64,000 nt of DNA. It comes from CAVVEQ01 sp963802095 (GTDB lineage: Bacteria; Chloroflexota; Anaerolineae; Anaerolineales; Anaerolineaceae). Below, in pieces: positions 24,614-33,275 of the stretch (the stretch's first letter is position 1; each line of letters begins with the position of its first letter). The stretch covers positions 248,001 to 312,000 of the forward strand of contig CAWDHI010000007.1 in the NCBI GenBank assembly GCA_963802095.1, read 5' to 3'. The notes under the pieces are model-generated. The model was not told the origin of the DNA and did no database searches. It saw only the letters and a list, made by a program, of their open reading frames with translations. Position numbers and translations under genes: made by a program.

Positions 24614-25951
24614 TTATTTGATTTTGGCCCGGGAATTACCCCCGCGGTAGGTGGGAGCAGTGATGGCGATGGCAGTACTTATGTGGCTATCGCTGAGACG
24701 GCTCTGTACCCGCGGATCGATCTCATCCGGTTTTGCCGAGGTTGTGATCACGGTGGGCAACTTGGCCTCGTAACGGTAGTTGAGAAGCTGGAATAATTTT
24801 TCCTTGGCCCAAGGGGTGGAGGTTTGGGTGCCAAGGTCATCCAGGATCAGCAGGCGGCAGGTGCGTACCTGCTCGAAGAGATGATCGTAAGAAACTGAAC
24901 TGGATGGGCTGAAGGTGGATCGAAGGTGGTCGAGTAAGTCCGGGACAACGATGAAGATGGATTCATCGCCTTCCGCCGCGCGGAAATTTCCGATGGCAGC
25001 GGCCAGGTGCGTCTTGCCACAACCATATGTGCCGGTGACGACCAACCAGCCTTTGGGTTTTTCGGCATACTGCTGGGTGATGCGGAAGGCACGCTCCAGG
25101 CTTTTCTGTTCGTCTGAGGGTAATTTTTCGTTCTCGCGCAGACTGAAATTGCCAAAGGTATGCCCGCTAAGAAGGGGCAGTGTGCCAATTCCGGATATGG
25201 TGGAATCTGCGGTAGCATTGCGGAAATCGGGGGCGGCGATCTTCACCGAGGTCACTAGGTCGGTATCCTGCAGGCGGGAGCGCACCCTGCCATCCAATTC
25301 GATCAGGTCCAGGTTGGTGGTTACGATGGTTGGTAGCTTGAGCATATGACGGTGGTTGATAATCTGGTAAAGCTTTTCCTCCGCCCAAGGCGTGGTGTTC
25401 TGCGTTCCAAGGTCATCCAATACTAATAAGCGGACGTTGCGGATCTCTTCGAAACGGTTCTCAAAGGAGGTTTCGGTGCTATCGTAGGAATATCGCAGCC
25501 AATCCAGCAGGTCCGGAACGGTTAGGAACAGCGTGGGCACGCCAAATCCCACCACAAAGTTCGCCACCGCAGCTGCCAGATGGGTCTTCCCGCAGCCGTA
25601 CCCGCCGGTGAGCAGCAACCACCCCGAGAGGTTTTGGGCATACTGTCGGGACTGGTTGAATGCCAGCTCCAGCGAGTGAACCTGGGTATCTCCCAGACCC
25701 AACCTGCCGCGGGTATTGAAGGACTCAAAGGTCATATCTTTAAAGGCATCGAGGTTGCTCAAGCGGTAGAGACGGGTTTGGTCCTGCTGGGCGCGGGAGC
25801 GTTCGCGGCAGGAGCACAGGATCAACCTTCCAAAATTGGGATCGGAAACGGGTAAATCCTGCCGCAGGTAACCGGTACCAGCGCAGATGGGGCAGGCGGG
25901 ATCTGCATCCAGCATGGATTGTTTACGGGCAGGTGATTGGGGTTTATCCAT
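24614..25951 (-). CDS. double AAA+ DnaC/DnaI-like helicase loader
   Basis: 445 aa with an N-terminal Cys cluster (CPIC near residue 20, then LCSC ~25 residues on) like the zinc motif of DnaI/DnaC proteins. Two complete DnaC-type ATPase modules follow. Walker A is GGYGCGKT at ~116-123 and GTYGCGKT at ~307-314. Walker B is LLVLDDLG at ~175 and LLILDDLG at ~367. Each is followed by TPWA.EKL and an Arg-finger-like SRL. The copies are clearly duplicated yet diverged. Single-module loaders are the norm. ATG 25951 overlaps the DnaD-like stop (ATGGATAA), so translation is coupled. The frame extends to 26008. Confidence 0.85.
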   Translation of the reverse strand: MDKPQSPARKQSMLDADPACPICAGTGYLRQDLPVSDPNFGRLILCSCRERSRAQQDQTRLYRLSNLDAFKDMTFESFNTRGRLGLGDTQVHSLELAFNQSRQYAQNLSGWLLLTGGYGCGKTHLAAAVANFVVGFGVPTLFLTVPDLLDWLRYSYDSTETSFENRFEEIRNVRLLVLDDLGTQNTTPWAEEKLYQIINHRHMLKLPTIVTTNLDLIELDGRVRSRLQDTDLVTSVKIAAPDFRNATADSTISGIGTLPLLSGHTFGNFSLRENEKLPSDEQKSLERAFRITQQYAEKPKGWLVVTGTYGCGKTHLAAAIGNFRAAEGDESIFIVVPDLLDHLRSTFSPSSSVSYDHLFEQVRTCRLLILDDLGTQTSTPWAKEKLFQLLNYRYEAKLPTVITTSAKPDEIDPRVQSRLSDSHISTAIAITAPTYRGGNSRAKIK

Positions 25952-26621
25952 TTTCCCACTCGGTGTAACTCTGGCGATCCTGCCGGCTACTTGTTTTATC
26001 TCGGTCATTCCTGCCCTCCTCTTTCCAGCGTTTCAAGACAGCATCGATATAGCGCCAGGAGCGGGCATTGCGCTGCACTGCCAGGTGGAAGGCTTCCTCA
26101 ATCCAGCTCTCCGGATATTCCTGCTCGGCAGCCCTCAGGTCCTCAGCGATTAGGGGGGTAAGCGAACCGATATTCTCCTCATAAAGGCGAAAAATATTGG
26201 GTTTATCCCTGGCAGTTTGAGGGGGAAGGTTGGGAGGGAGCGAATCCACCTTGCCACTCTGCATGGCGCGCAATCCTGCCTGGCCGCGCGGGGAATTTAG
26301 AAAATACACAGGCTCTTCATCACCTGTTTTGGTTCTAAGGAAAGTACCCCGGGAAACAGCCTTCTCCAATGCCGCATCGAGCATTTGCCGAGCTGTTGGT
26401 TCATCCCCGAACATGGCGTGTACCAGATTCGTGTCGGAAGCGATCTCGGAAGCGCGAAATTGAAGGAAGGCGGATTCCTGGCGTTCGAGGTACCAGAGCG
26501 CGTAGAGGGTGACTCGAAACTCATCAAGGGAATCAATTTCCAGCAGCAGGTGATCAAAGAACTCCGCCGGGATGGGCGTTGGTCTGGAGCGGCCTTCCGA
26601 AAAACCAGCGAAGGAATTCAT
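25944..26621 (-). CDS. DnaD-like replication initiation protein
   Basis: An N-terminal winged-helix-like region (FFDHLLLEIDSLDEFRVTLYALWYLERQ) precedes a C-terminal DnaD/DnaB_2 domain: IFRLYEENIGSLTPLIAEDLR, then WIEEAFHLAV and the YIDAVLKRWKEEG signature. In low-GC Gram-positives DnaD helps primosome assembly with DnaB and DnaI. ATG 26621 is used; the frame extends to a TTG at 26672 inside dnaB. It lies 16 nt after the dnaB stop and overlaps the loader gene, giving a dnaB-dnaD-dnaC order. Confidence 0.85.
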   Translation of the reverse strand: MNSFAGFSEGRSRPTPIPAEFFDHLLLEIDSLDEFRVTLYALWYLERQESAFLQFRASEIASDTNLVHAMFGDEPTARQMLDAALEKAVSRGTFLRTKTGDEEPVYFLNSPRGQAGLRAMQSGKVDSLPPNLPPQTARDKPNIFRLYEENIGSLTPLIAEDLRAAEQEYPESWIEEAFHLAVQRNARSWRYIDAVLKRWKEEGRNDRDKTSSRQDRQSYTEWENG

Positions 26622-26637
26622 GCAGATTTCGTTGGGA

Positions 26638-28011
26638 TCAGCGATTAAGGATGGCGTTTTCGAAGCGCGCAAGGTTGTTGAAGAAGATCAGCTCGATGCC
26701 GGAGTGCGTGGGACCGTTGCGGTGCTTGGCGACGATCAATTCGATCATCTCGGTCTGGGTTGTAGCCCGCGGAACTTCCTTTTCGGCGGCGTTCGGACGG
26801 TGGATGAACATGACCACGTCTGCATCCTGCTCCAGGGAACCGGATTCCCGCAGGTCTGAGAGCATGGGACGTTTATCAGCACGCTGCTCCACCGCGCGGG
26901 AAAGTTGTGCGGCTGCCAGCACAGGAACATTCAGCTCGCGCGCAAGGATTTTCAGATTTCGGGTGATATACGAAACCTCCTGCACCCGGTTTTCGGTGCG
27001 CGAATCCGACGACATAAGTTGGATGTAATCGATCACAACCAGGTCGAGGTTGTATTCAATATGCAGTCTGCGGCACTTGGTGCGTAACTGGATGGGGGTG
27101 ATGGCGGGCGTGTCATCCAGGAACATGACGGTATCGCCCATCACCTCTATTGCATGGGTGAAGAGCGGCCATTCCTCCTCATCCAATTTACCACTACGAA
27201 GCCGCTGGGAATCGATCTTGGTTTCCTGGGCGATCAGGCGCTGGACGAGCTGTTCGTTGGACATTTCAAGTGAGAAAAAGGCCACATGCTTTCGATGTTT
27301 CTGGGCGGCATTCTTGGCTGCAGAAAGCAGGAAGCCAGTCTTGCCGGAGGCAGGTCGCCCAGCCACGATAAGCAGGTCGGATTTTTGCAGCCCGCCGAGG
27401 AGTTTATCCAGGTCCGTCAACCCGGTGGGAACCCCGTAGATCTCCTCGGGACGGCGAGCCATCTCGTCCACGTGGTCGTAATAATCGCTAAGTACCGAGC
27501 GGATGGGCTGGATATCGTGGTGGATGCGCCGCTCGCTCATTGCGAAGACCGCTTTCTCGGCTTCGTCGATGATGTTATCCACATTGCGTTCGCGGTCGGT
27601 GGCCAGCTGTGCCATCAGGTTGGCAGATGCCAGCATCCGGCGGCGGATGGCTTCCTGTTCCACAATACGGGCATAGGCTTCCGCGTGCATCGAGGAGGGA
27701 GTCTGGCTTGCCAGGGCGGTGATGTAGGCAGGGCCACCAAGTTCGATCAACTGGTTGGATTGTTCCAGTTCCTGGGTGATGGTGATGTAGTCGAGGGGAA
27801 TGCGTCGATCATGCAACCGGGTGAAGGCTTCCCAAACCCAGCGATTGCGAACAATGTAGAAATCATCCGGCTGGAGAATCTGGGCGATATCGAAATACAC
27901 TTCCGGATTGATGAGAACCGCGCCGAGAACGGCTTCTTCAGATTCACGGCTGTGAGGTTGGGTGATGATGGAAGGAGCAGATCTCTCCTCCAAGGGAGGC
28001 ATATCGCTCAT
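26638..28011 (-). CDS. dnaB: replicative DNA helicase DnaB
   Basis: 457 aa hexameric 5'-3' replicative helicase. The N-terminal primase-interaction domain starts PHSRESEEAVLGAVLINPEVYF. The RecA-like ATPase domain has VPTGLTDLDKLLGGLQKSDLLIVAGRPASGKTGF (Walker A), FFSLEMSNEQLVQRLIAQE, LVVIDYIQLM (Walker B), and the DLRESGSLEQDADVVMFIHR block. The start overlaps the bifunctional-nuclease stop by 4 nt (ATGA). No intein is present. Confidence 0.96.
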   Translation of the reverse strand: MSDMPPLEERSAPSIITQPHSRESEEAVLGAVLINPEVYFDIAQILQPDDFYIVRNRWVWEAFTRLHDRRIPLDYITITQELEQSNQLIELGGPAYITALASQTPSSMHAEAYARIVEQEAIRRRMLASANLMAQLATDRERNVDNIIDEAEKAVFAMSERRIHHDIQPIRSVLSDYYDHVDEMARRPEEIYGVPTGLTDLDKLLGGLQKSDLLIVAGRPASGKTGFLLSAAKNAAQKHRKHVAFFSLEMSNEQLVQRLIAQETKIDSQRLRSGKLDEEEWPLFTHAIEVMGDTVMFLDDTPAITPIQLRTKCRRLHIEYNLDLVVIDYIQLMSSDSRTENRVQEVSYITRNLKILARELNVPVLAAAQLSRAVEQRADKRPMLSDLRESGSLEQDADVVMFIHRPNAAEKEVPRATTQTEMIELIVAKHRNGPTHSGIELIFFNNLARFENAILNR

Positions 28012-28586
28012 TTATCACCCTCATCGGGGGATTCCGGGTCTGCAGGAGGCAGTTCAGGTTCATCATCATCGAGCTGTTCAAGAAAATTTTCGAAAACGGA
28101 TAGCCTGTCGGCGTTTTCACTGGAAAAATCTTCTGCAGCTTCCTCCCCTTCGCTTCCAATGCCATCCTGTATATCATTTTCGGGGAGGATGGCAGCCTGA
28201 TCCAGCACTTCGGTGGCAACCAGTATAGGCACGTGATAGCGGACTGCAAGCGCGAGGGCATCGGATGGGCGTGAATCCACCATGACGATCTCCTCATTCA
28301 CCTCGATCACCAGGTTGCCGTAATAGACATCCTCGCGCAACGCGGAAACCTCCACCCGAACCAGCCGTGCTTTGAGGCCGGCAAGAATATTGCGGATCAG
28401 GTCGTGGGTCTGCGGTCGGGCAACTTCCAGCTCCTGCAGTGCCAGGGTGATCGCCTCGGCTTCATAGGGTCCGATCCAAATGGGCAGGAAACGCTCGGAA
28501 ACCTTTTCTTTTAATACAATAATGCGTTGCTGGTTGGTCAGGCTGACCCGCACGCTATCGACGACCATCTCGATCATTTCAGGCAT
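28008..28586 (-). CDS. bifunctional nuclease (BFN, DUF151) family protein
   Basis: BFN domain recognised by VVDSVRVSLTNQQRIIVLKE, LPIWIGPYEAEAITLALQ and MVDSRPSDALALAVRYHVPI, the last being the highly conserved SRPSDAlALA block. The ~50 C-terminal residues are very acidic and probably disordered. ATG 28586 begins the conserved strand; the frame extends to 28643. Plant and archaeal members have reported nuclease activity, but a role here is unknown. Translational overlap with dnaB suggests a replication or repair link. Confidence 0.85.
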   Translation of the reverse strand: MPEMIEMVVDSVRVSLTNQQRIIVLKEKVSERFLPIWIGPYEAEAITLALQELEVARPQTHDLIRNILAGLKARLVRVEVSALREDVYYGNLVIEVNEEIVMVDSRPSDALALAVRYHVPILVATEVLDQAAILPENDIQDGIGSEGEEAAEDFSSENADRLSVFENFLEQLDDDEPELPPADPESPDEGDK

Positions 28587-28681
28587 TTGTGTCTCACTGG
28601 GATTCTCTGGTTGAATTCTAACATGGAGGGGAGGGCGATGCAACAGAGATTCTCTTCAAGAGGGCGGGGAGGGTAGGAGGT

Positions 28682-28687
28682 TATAAT
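28682..28687 (+). promoter_or_regulatory. -10 box, leaderless spacing
   Basis: Perfect TATAAT followed by 7 nt and the ATG of the LysM lipoprotein gene. No separate ribosome binding site fits between them. Confidence 0.5.
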
Positions 28688-28694
28688 TTATTCC

Positions 28695-29663
28695 ATGAAA
28701 ATATCTTTCGGGATAATTATCGCTGTGATATTCTTCCCGGCGAACCTGCTGGTGGGGTGTGCCGGTGGTGTACAACCGGGTGATTCGGTGGCTGCAACCC
28801 GCACCTTCGAGTATTTCCGCACGGAGACCTCTACCCCATCCCGAACACCTACCCTGCCCGGTACCTCCACGCCGCTGCCATCGCCATCCCCTACGACACG
28901 AACGCATGCTATCTCAAAGGGCGATACTTTTTCGGGGATTGCATTCCGGTATGGGGTGAGCATCCCCGCACTGCAGGCAGCCAACCCGGGATTGGAACCG
29001 AACATTCTAATCGTGGGAACAGTGGTCTTCATCCCCCCTCCCGGCACGCCTGCTTCCGGAACACCATCGATCCCTTCGCCCACCCCGGTCAGCCTGCAGG
29101 TTGCAGATCCGGTCTGTTATCGATCCGGCGAGAGCGGCCTCTGGTGCTTTACGGATGTGACCAATACACAAACCTTCGGGGTGGAGAGCATTTCTGGCTC
29201 GATACGGGTCGCCGGTGCGGATGGCGAAGTGCACAGCCAGGATGCCACCTTAATCCTGGATACACTGCCGGCAGGGGTGAGCTTTCCGCTCGCGGCGTAT
29301 TTCCCCGCTCCCATTCCTGACCCTGTGGAGGAGGATGCAGAGATCAGGATGGTTTTACCGCTAAACCTATCAGGGGGACGTTACCCCAAGGTGAGTTTGG
29401 AGAACCTGGTGGTAGCGGTTTCCACGAATGGAAAATCCGCGGAGGTGAGCGGGGAGCTATTATTGGAAGACCCCAACGCGCAGGCTGCAGGTGTGTGGCT
29501 TGGGCTGGCGGCTTACGACGCATCAGGCAACCCGACTGGTGTGCGCCGGGTGGAGATCAACCAGTCCCTTTCTGGAGGGGTGAGGATACCCTTCAAGGGG
29601 GTGGTCTACGCCGCTGGCGAACCAATAAACAAGGTTCAGGTGGTCGCAGAAGCTCGTAAGTAA
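28695..29663 (+). CDS. LysM-domain lipoprotein
   Basis: A signal peptide with lipobox LLVGC gives a lipidated Cys near residue 22. A Thr/Pro-rich spacer is followed by one LysM motif (HAISKGDTFSGIAFRYGVSIPALQAANPG, ~residues 70-112), which usually binds N-acetylglucosamine glycans of peptidoglycan. The ~200-residue C-terminal part is a beta-rich, possibly Ig-like, domain (YPKVSLENLVVAV, AGVWLGLAAYDASG) that I do not recognise. Expected on the outer face of the cytoplasmic membrane. It ends 19 nt before the thiolase gene. Confidence 0.8.
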   Translation: MKISFGIIIAVIFFPANLLVGCAGGVQPGDSVAATRTFEYFRTETSTPSRTPTLPGTSTPLPSPSPTTRTHAISKGDTFSGIAFRYGVSIPALQAANPGLEPNILIVGTVVFIPPPGTPASGTPSIPSPTPVSLQVADPVCYRSGESGLWCFTDVTNTQTFGVESISGSIRVAGADGEVHSQDATLILDTLPAGVSFPLAAYFPAPIPDPVEEDAEIRMVLPLNLSGGRYPKVSLENLVVAVSTNGKSAEVSGELLLEDPNAQAAGVWLGLAAYDASGNPTGVRRVEINQSLSGGVRIPFKGVVYAAGEPINKVQVVAEARK

Positions 29664-29682
29664 GAAACGACCGGAGGAAATT

Positions 29683-30906
29683 ATGACGAATGCAGTGATC
29701 ATCGATGCCGTACGCACCCCCATAGGGGCTCTGGGAGGCAGCCTGGCTGCCCTTCGCCCGGATGACCTGGCGGCGCATGTTCTGATAGCGTTGGTGGAAC
29801 GCACCGGGCTGGATCCAGCGTTGGTTGAGGAAGTCTACCTTGGCTGCGCCAACCAGGCCGGCGAGGATAATCGCAATGTGGCGCGCATGGCCAGCCTGCT
29901 GGCGGGTTTCCCGGTCTCAGTACCTGCAGCCACCATCAACCGGCTGTGCGCCTCAGGGCTCAGCGCGGTCACGATGGCTGCGCGCGCCATTCGTACCGGG
30001 GAGGGGGAGGTTTTCATCGCCGGGGGGGTGGAGAGCATGTCGCGTGCGCCGTATTCGCTGCCGAAAGCGGAACAGGGTTATTCATTCGGAAACCTGACCG
30101 CCTGGGATACCGCCCTGGGTTGGCGCTATCCAAATCCAAAGATGCAGGCACTCTATGGCACCGAGGCGATGGGCGAAACAGCGGAGAATATCGCCACTCA
30201 GACCGGGATCACCCGCGAAGAGCAGGATACCTTCGCCGCGCAGAGCCACCAGCGGGCGTTGGCGGCCATCGACGCGGGCAAATTCGAGGAAGAGATCACG
30301 CCGGTCAGATTGCCACTGAAGAAAGGCGACGAAGTTCTGGTGAGTGTGGATGAACGCCCCCGGCGGGATACCACCGTGGAATCTCTATTAAAACTGAAAC
30401 CGGCCTTCCGCAAGGAGGGCGGGACTGTTACCGCAGGCAATTCCTCGGGGATGAACGACGGCGCAGCAGCGCTGCTGCTGATGAGCTCAGAAAATGCCCG
30501 GGGACTGGGTTTTCGGCCGCTTGCGCGGGTGGTTGCTTCCGCCACCGCTGGCGTGGAGCCGAGGATGATGGGTCTGGGCCCGGTTCCAGCGGTACGCAAA
30601 GCACTGGGGCGGGCTGGGCTGCGAATCGAGGACATCGGCCTGATCGAGCTGAATGAGGCTTTTGCCGTGCAAGCGCTCGCGGTGATGCGTGAGTTGGGAA
30701 TGCGTGAAGAGATCACCAACGTCAATGGCGGGGCGATCGCTTTGGGGCACCCGCTGGGCTGCTCTGGCGCGCGCATCCTCACCACGCTGGTGATGGAGAT
30801 GAAGCGGCGCGCCCCGCAGGAGAAGCACCCGTTTTATGGGCTGGCCACTCTGTGTGTGGGGGTGGGGCAGGGAGAAGCGGTGATCGTGGAGTGGGTGGGA
30901 GGATAG
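29683..30906 (+). CDS. acetyl-CoA acetyltransferase / thiolase
   Basis: Condenses or cleaves acyl-CoA thioesters. 407 aa, thiolase fold throughout: IIDAVRTPIGALGG at the start, active Cys in NRLCASGLSA (~Cys90), AGGVESMSRAPY, TAGNSSGMNDGAAALLLMS, ELNEAFAVQAL, the His of GGAIALGHPLGCSGAR, and the second catalytic Cys of LCVGVGQGEAVI. The chain resembles the AtoB/PcaF group, so either acetoacetyl-CoA or beta-ketoadipyl-CoA is a plausible substrate. GGAGG precedes ATG 29683. A hairpin terminator follows at 30961. Confidence 0.92.
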   Translation: MTNAVIIDAVRTPIGALGGSLAALRPDDLAAHVLIALVERTGLDPALVEEVYLGCANQAGEDNRNVARMASLLAGFPVSVPAATINRLCASGLSAVTMAARAIRTGEGEVFIAGGVESMSRAPYSLPKAEQGYSFGNLTAWDTALGWRYPNPKMQALYGTEAMGETAENIATQTGITREEQDTFAAQSHQRALAAIDAGKFEEEITPVRLPLKKGDEVLVSVDERPRRDTTVESLLKLKPAFRKEGGTVTAGNSSGMNDGAAALLLMSSENARGLGFRPLARVVASATAGVEPRMMGLGPVPAVRKALGRAGLRIEDIGLIELNEAFAVQALAVMRELGMREEITNVNGGAIALGHPLGCSGARILTTLVMEMKRRAPQEKHPFYGLATLCVGVGQGEAVIVEWVGG

Positions 30907-30943
30907 TTGAATTGTTGAGTGGCTGAATAGTTGAATAGTGGGT
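30904..30943 (+). repeat. TTGA-rich short repeat after stop codon
   Basis: Runs of TTGAATTGTTGAGTGGCTGAATAG type begin at the thiolase stop. Related stretches lie at 31922-31955, 36700-36728 and 38993-39014, each at the 3' end of a gene. Confidence 0.45.
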
Positions 30944-30960
30944 GACGTAGTTTTTCATAG

Positions 30961-30984
30961 GGCGGGCTCATGCCCGCCTTTTTT
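30961..30984 (+). terminator. rho-independent terminator
   Basis: GGCGGGC / GCCCGCC stem with TCAT loop followed by six T, 54 nt after the thiolase stop. Confidence 0.9.
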
Positions 30985-31149
30985 CTTTTCTATAGAGTGC
31001 CGACGACAATCGGCGCGATGCGGCGATCTGTATCGACGAATTGATGTGTTATTGCGGTTAGCCCCTCCCGGTCTTCGACCACTCGCTTCAGGAACGCCCA
31101 AATCGCGACCCTCCCCAAATACCGGGTGTTTGGGGAGGGAAGGGAGGAG

Positions 31150-31178
31150 TTGCAAATAGAACAAAAGTTCTGTATAAT
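31150..31178 (+). promoter_or_regulatory. sigma-70-type promoter, leaderless spacing
   Basis: TTGCAA (31150-31155), 17 nt, TATAAT (31173-31178), then 6 nt to ATG 31185. It is the clearest -35/-10 pair in the window and places the expected transcription start at the start codon. Confidence 0.7.
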
Positions 31179-31184
31179 CAGGGT

Positions 31185-31764
31185 ATGAACCGATCCCTTT
31201 TTCCCTCCGGCACGGCAGGCGGGATCAGCCTGCCGCTGGGGCGCAGCACGCTGCTGGTGGTGGCATCCGCACGCCGCCGCACCGTTGATGCTGGAACTGG
31301 CTGCCAGGCTTTCCACCGCGGGTGCGGTGCGCGTGCTGGATGGCGGCAACCGCTTTAATGTGTACCCGGTCTCGCAGGGCATCAGAAGGCTGACCGGCAA
31401 CATCTACCCCTGCCTGGAGCGGATCAGCCTGGCGCGCGCCTTCACCTGCTACCAGATGCTGGCACTGCTGGAGGAAACCCCCGCCATCGATGCACCAACC
31501 CTGCTGCTGGACTTCCTGGCCACCTTCAATGATGAAAGCGTACCGCTGCCCGAGAGCCAGAGGCTGCTGGAGGTGTGCCTGCCGCATTTCCGCAGGCTCT
31601 CCGCGCGGGCGCCGCTGGTGATCAGCGCCAAGCCGGTGCCCTCGGTGACCCCCGAGCGCGCGGTGCTGCTGGAGCGGCTGCAGGAGTTTGCCGACCAGCA
31701 GTGGGTGCTGGAGCCTGCCCGGCCGGTGAAGCTGCAGCCGACGCTGTGGGAGGGGATGTTATGA
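31185..31764 (+). pseudogene. RecA-fold-like protein without Walker A, frameshifted
   Basis: From ATG 31185 the frame gives ~29 sensible residues (SLPLGRSTLLVVASA) and then, one base over, continues as HPHAAAPLMLELAARLSTAGAVRVLDGGNRFN to TGA 31764. One extra base between ~31265 and 31275 explains the split. The joined ~190-residue protein has a strand-turn-helix start, a DGGNRFN strand end, and RISLARAFTCYQMLALLEE and LLLDFLATF blocks reminiscent of RecA-type ATPases. It lacks a GxxxxGKT loop. Function unknown. The short ORF starting at TTG 31285 is only the C-terminal part. Confidence 0.5.
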
Positions 31765-31765
31765 T

Positions 31766-31918
31766 CTTGTCATCGCGAGGAGCGACGAAGGCGATCGGCG
31801 TGACGTGGCGATCTGAAACAAACCACTTGAGGAACGATTGAAAAAAAAGAAGGAAAAAAGGCTTCGATGAAGAGATTGCTTCGCCTTCGCGGCGACGATC
31901 GCGAAGACTCGCGAACAT
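31766..31918. repeat. candidate dispersed intergenic repeat
   Basis: Non-coding stretch with CGCGAGGAGCGACGAAGGCGATC near one end and GAGATTGCTTCGCCTTCG plus TCGCGAAGACTCGCG near the other. These resemble the GTCATTGCGAGGAGCGAAGC-type intergenic repeat seen in many bacterial genomes, with the two ends in opposite orientation. A related scrap occurs near 61245-61265 (GGTCTCGCAATGACC). Confidence 0.4.
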
Positions 31919-31921
31919 AAA

Positions 31922-31955
31922 TCAAATCAACTATTCAACCAATTAACTAATCAAC
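31922..31955 (-). repeat. TTGA-rich short repeat after stop codon
   Basis: On the minus strand this reads GTTGATTAGTTAATTGGTT and onward. It contains the stop codon of the PLP enzyme and continues downstream, in the same sense relative to its gene as the copies at 30904 and 36700. Confidence 0.45.
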
Positions 31956-33191
31956 ATCCCCCGCCATCGCCTGATCCAGATCCGCGAGGATATCCTCCAG
32001 GTTCTCGATCCCTACCGAGAGGCGCACCAGCCCGTCGGTGAGACCCATTTCTTGGCGTACTTCGGGAGCAAGGGTGGAGTGGGTCATGCTGGCCGGGTGT
32101 TGGATAAGCGTATCGGTGTTCCCGAGGGAAACGGCCAGGGTGGCAAAACGCACGCGGTTCATCATGCGCTTGCCAGCCTCCAACCCGCCCTTGAGTTCGA
32201 AGGAGATCATCCCACCGAAGCCGGTCATCTGTTTTTTCGCAAGTTCGTGATCCGGGTGACTGAGCAGGCCGGGGTACCAGACCCGCGAAACCGCCGGGTG
32301 GGATTCCAGGTATTCCGCCACTTTTTGGGCGTTGGCGCAGTGGCGCTCCATGCGCAGCTCAAGCGTCTTCAACCCCGTGTTTGCCAGCCAGGCTTCGAAG
32401 GGGCTTACGTTGGCTCCCAGGTTCTTGAGAATTACATTCATATCATTCTTCATGAAATCAAGCTGGGTGCTGACCACCGCGCCGCCCACCAGCAACCCGT
32501 GCCCGGCCAGGTACTTGGTGGTGGAGTGCACCACGATATCCGCGCCGAGGGTGAGCGGGCGCTGGCAGACTGGCGAGGCAAAGGTGTTATCCACCGCTAG
32601 CCAGGCACCGTGCGCGTGGGTGATCCGCGCGGCTTCACGCAGGTCCACAATGGCCATGGTGGGATTGGAGGGCGATTCCACATAGGCCAGCACCGCGCCG
32701 GGATTGGCCTGGAAGGCGGCCTCCCAGGCTTGCGGGGTGGGATCTTTCACAAAAACGGTGCGGATACCATAGCGGGGGACGATCGTTTCCAGAAAAATAT
32801 GGGTGGCGCTGTAGAGCGCGGACTGTGCGATGATGGTATCCCCTGCTTTGCAGCGCGCCAGGAAGACCGCAGTGATGGCAGCCATGCCGGAGGCAAATAC
32901 CATCCCGCTCACGATCTCCTCCGGTTTTTTATCCAGATTCTGATTGATCAGGTCGTACCCTTCGAGGCAGGCATATTTATAGGCAAGAAGGTCCAGGTTC
33001 GGATTTTTGATTCGCGTATAGTAATAGCCGGGGGTTTCCCCTTTGAAGATGCCTGCTCCGAAATCGACATCCGGGAAGATAAAGGCAGAAGACTGGTAGA
33101 TGGGGGTCACGTGAGTATGACGGGGATCCTGGAACTCACCGGCGTGGTTGACCAGGGACCCGATCCCCATTTTGGCTGGTTTTTGAGACAT
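31947..33191 (-). CDS. PLP-dependent trans-sulfuration enzyme (Cys/Met metabolism family)
   Basis: 414 aa, fold-type I PLP enzyme of the cystathionine gamma-synthase / methionine gamma-lyase / O-acetylhomoserine sulfhydrylase family. Visible: TPIYQSSAFIFPD, YTRIKNPNLDLL, FASGMAAITAVFLA, SPSNPTMAIVDL, AVDNTFASPVCQRPL, and the PLP lysine in VVHSTTKYLAGHG. HPASMTHSTL near the end is typical. Which reaction it runs cannot be fixed from motifs. The minus-strand TATAAT (33219-33224) and CAGGAG before ATG 33191 give it a standard promoter and ribosome site, divergent from the aminotransferase gene. Confidence 0.88.
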   Translation of the reverse strand: MSQKPAKMGIGSLVNHAGEFQDPRHTHVTPIYQSSAFIFPDVDFGAGIFKGETPGYYYTRIKNPNLDLLAYKYACLEGYDLINQNLDKKPEEIVSGMVFASGMAAITAVFLARCKAGDTIIAQSALYSATHIFLETIVPRYGIRTVFVKDPTPQAWEAAFQANPGAVLAYVESPSNPTMAIVDLREAARITHAHGAWLAVDNTFASPVCQRPLTLGADIVVHSTTKYLAGHGLLVGGAVVSTQLDFMKNDMNVILKNLGANVSPFEAWLANTGLKTLELRMERHCANAQKVAEYLESHPAVSRVWYPGLLSHPDHELAKKQMTGFGGMISFELKGGLEAGKRMMNRVRFATLAVSLGNTDTLIQHPASMTHSTLAPEVRQEMGLTDGLVRLSVGIENLEDILADLDQAMAGDVD

Positions 33192-33218
33192 TTGTGCTCC
33201 TGAAATTGAATTATTACG

Positions 33219-33269
33219 ATTATACGGGATGATTCTTTCCGACGGGCTGTAACTGAAAAAGGGTAAAAT
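33219..33269. promoter_or_regulatory. divergent promoter region
   Basis: Minus-strand TATAAT at 33219-33224 serves the PLP enzyme with a normal leader. Plus-strand TAAAAT at 33264-33269 lies 6 nt before ATG 33276 (leaderless spacing). The plus box plus spacer, TAAAATCAGGGC, is nearly the same as TATAATCAGGGT before ATG 31185. Confidence 0.5.
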
Positions 33270-33275
33270 CAGGGC

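Noticed and set aside
30900..31960. CRISPR array
   Set aside because: Repeats in this area are not evenly spaced, vary in sequence and have no cas genes near; no array exists in the window.
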